Source: Omnitrophica WOR_2 bacterium RIFCSPHIGHO2_02_FULL_52_10 (GTDB lineage Bacteria > Omnitrophota > Gorgyraeia > Zapsychrales > Zapsychraceae). Taken from it: a stretch of DNA of 5,200 bases. Position numbers and translations under genes: made by a program. The notes under the pieces were generated by a model. The model was given only the letters and a program-made list of their open reading frames with translations, did no database searches and was not told the DNA's origin. Location of the stretch: assembly GCA_001805655.1 (NCBI GenBank), contig MHGR01000130.1:1-5200 (forward strand). The letters run 5' to 3'. This document shows positions 4,287 to 5,200 of the stretch, piece after piece (the stretch's first letter is position 1; each line of letters begins with the position of its first letter).

Positions 4287-4492
4287 GACGCGATCTGGAT
4301 ACGGAAAGAAGGGCAATGGAAAACATCTGGTCAAAAAGGGAGAAGCAGATCGAACGCGCGGTATTAAATATCGCAGGAATACACGGAGATCTTGAAGGCA
4401 TGGTTGGCTCTTCTTTACCAGCTGTAAAACTTCTTGAACTCCCTGCGGGGCCTGACAACAGTGAATCCACAAGAGATATGAGCATATGTTAA
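4268..4492 (+). pseudogene. C-terminal remnant of a DUF2130 protein
   Basis: From 4268 the frame reads EAFLGMRRDLDTERRAMENI, followed by WSKREKQIERAVLNIAG, then HGDLEGMVGSSLPAV and a LELP end. This matches, from memory, the strongly conserved C-terminal segment of DUF2130 proteins (PF09903), whose function is unknown. Intact members are around 400 residues; about 70 remain. A 109-codon frame can be opened from TTG 4163, but its first 35 residues are only the MBL remnant read in the wrong frame, so it should not be called a gene. The coding-like conservation of the remainder suggests a fairly recent deletion. Confidence 0.8.
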
Positions 4493-4506
4493 TAAATATG
4501 GAAATT

Positions 4507-4589
4507 CTTTTCCAAACTCTTGTTGTTTGGGTGGTTTATCTTGCTTTTCCCTGATTTCATCTGTATAATACAAAAATAATTTGGAAAAG
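4507..4589. repeat. 10-bp inverted repeat flanking the nuclease promoter
   Basis: CTTTTCCAAA (4507-4516) and TTTGGAAAAG (4580-4589) are perfect inverted copies, centred on the promoter at 4541-4569. They could be paired operator half-sites. In AT-rich DNA they could also be chance. Confidence 0.4.
4541..4569 (+). promoter_or_regulatory. Sigma-70-type promoter for the leader RNA and nuclease
   Basis: TTGCTT (4541-4546) and a perfect TATAAT (4564-4569) are separated by 17 bases. The expected start is near 4576. The gene downstream begins at 4724, with a terminator hairpin between. Confidence 0.65.
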
Positions 4590-4668
4590 TCCTGAGTTCG
4601 GAGGGATAAATCCTGGACTAAAACGTAAAACCTTCGCGGAAAAGAACTGCGGAGGTTTTCTTATTTAT
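4576..4668 (+). ncRNA. Short structured leader or small RNA before the nuclease gene
   Basis: From the predicted start, AGTCC (4588-4592) pairs with GGACT (4615-4619) and encloses a smaller GGA/TCC hairpin. An intrinsic terminator follows at 4627-4668. The unit of about 93 bases has its own promoter and terminator. It could be an independent small RNA or an attenuator leader controlling read-through into the nuclease. No known riboswitch consensus is recognised. Confidence 0.4.
4627..4668 (+). terminator. Intrinsic terminator inside the nuclease leader
   Basis: AAAACCTTCGC (4627-4637) pairs with GCGGAGGTTTT (4649-4659), 11 bp with one G-U, around an 11-base loop. It is followed by CTTATTTAT. 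It lies between the 4541 promoter and the nuclease start. Confidence 0.8.
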
Positions 4669-4723
4669 AGGCATATGATAAAAAATCTGGCGATGATCGA
4701 GGAGGCGTTAGGAAGGAGCAATA

Positions 4724-5200
4724 ATGTCGGAGTATTATAAACCAAAACGAGTAAAAAATCTTTATAACCCTCTTTCAAAGGAACTGTTCAGAATAAGCCG
4801 GTCGAAGATCGCATTGTTCATGAATTGCCCGCGGTGTTTTTATTTGGACCGCCGGCTTGGAATCGGGCAGCCGGGCGGATTTCCATTCAGTTTGAACTCC
4901 GCTGTTGATCATCTCTTGAAGAATGAATTTGATGGGTTCAGAGCAAAGGGAGAGACACATCCTTTGATGAAAGAGGCGGGTATTGATGCCGTTCCGTTTA
5001 AGGATGACCGTATGGATGAATGGCGCGATGCCTTGCAGCGGGGTTGCACATATGCCTTTCCTCAAACAAATTTGCTGATCACCGGCGCTATAGATGATAT
5101 CTGGGTAAAGCCTGAGGGTGAAATTATTATTGTTGATTATAAAGCGACGGCTAAAGAACGAGAGGTATCATTAGATGCCGATTGGCAGATTAGTTATAAA
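4724..5200 (+). CDS. PD-(D/E)XK nuclease, RecB/Cas4-like, 3' partial
   Basis: The first 159 codons of a DNA exonuclease-type protein (PDDEXK_1 superfamily) are present; the rest lies beyond the window. The start is ATG 4724, with AGGAG (4714-4718) five bases upstream. The N-terminal SRSKIALFMNCPRCFYLDRR (residues 25-44) is the helix typical of RecB/AddB/Cas4-like nucleases, with Cys35 and Cys38. VDH (61-63) may supply the motif-I histidine. TGAIDDIW (120-127) gives the motif-II aspartate D124. IIIVDYKAT (134-142) gives the motif-III D-x-K (D138, K140). DADWQISYK (151-159) begins the following QxxxY-like helix. If the missing C-terminus has a Cys cluster, as Cas4/AddB-type proteins do, Cys35 could be the lone N-terminal ligand of an iron-sulfur cluster. 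No cas, recombination or toxin gene is visible beside it, so the role (repair, recombination or defence) is open. Confidence 0.9.
   Translation, partial: MSEYYKPKRVKNLYNPLSKELFRISRSKIALFMNCPRCFYLDRRLGIGQPGGFPFSLNSAVDHLLKNEFDGFRAKGETHPLMKEAGIDAVPFKDDRMDEWRDALQRGCTYAFPQTNLLITGAIDDIWVKPEGEIIIVDYKATAKEREVSLDADWQISYK

Noticed and set aside
1..5200. CRISPR array or complete insertion sequence
   Set aside because: There are no regularly spaced direct repeats, and no transposase or terminal inverted repeats with target duplications were found. The Cas4-like nuclease alone is not evidence for CRISPR.

Overview
This is a bacterial chromosomal window, most likely from the genome of an uncultured lineage. 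It has many long intergenic palindromes, a split tRNA, and proteins that match widespread bacterial families. I lean weakly towards an Omnitrophota- or Patescibacteria-like genome from general resemblance only; nothing in the window proves the taxon. The first 1.6 kb is visibly richer in G+C than the rest.

Layout. Bases 3-1316 carry most of a LeuT-type sodium:amino-acid symporter whose 5' end lies outside the window. After a run of three back-to-back palindromes comes a 33-residue one-helix protein (1484-1585), probably the symporter's small accessory subunit. A bidirectional terminator (1646-1674) separates this pair from a convergent ArsP/DUF318-type permease on the minus strand (1731-2624), which has its own extended -10 promoter. 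Bases 2690-3031 hold no convincing gene. They hold dense secondary structure: a minus-strand terminator, a long-range paired domain, and a region that folds into a four-way junction.

The centrepiece is 3207-3831, a tRNA-Asn(GUU) gene interrupted between anticodon bases U35 and U36 by a 549-base group I intron. The helices P1 to P9 can be drawn from the sequence. The intron encodes an HNH homing endonuclease. The ORF sits in the P1 loop, and its last codons overlap the internal guide sequence and the P2 hairpin. A perfect 31-base hairpin just upstream buries the first five bases of the tRNA. A strong terminator follows the CCA end.

Bases 3874-4500 look like decaying sequence: a gene-free stretch, then the C-terminal remnant of a metallo-beta-lactamase-fold protein joined out of frame to the C-terminal remnant of a DUF2130 protein. 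Finally, a promoter, a short structured leader and an intrinsic terminator (4541-4668) precede the first 159 codons of a PD-(D/E)XK (RecB/Cas4-like) nuclease that runs off the window.

The symporter and its small subunit probably work together. The permease and the nuclease appear to be independent units. The intron and endonuclease form a self-contained mobile element lodged in an essential tRNA.
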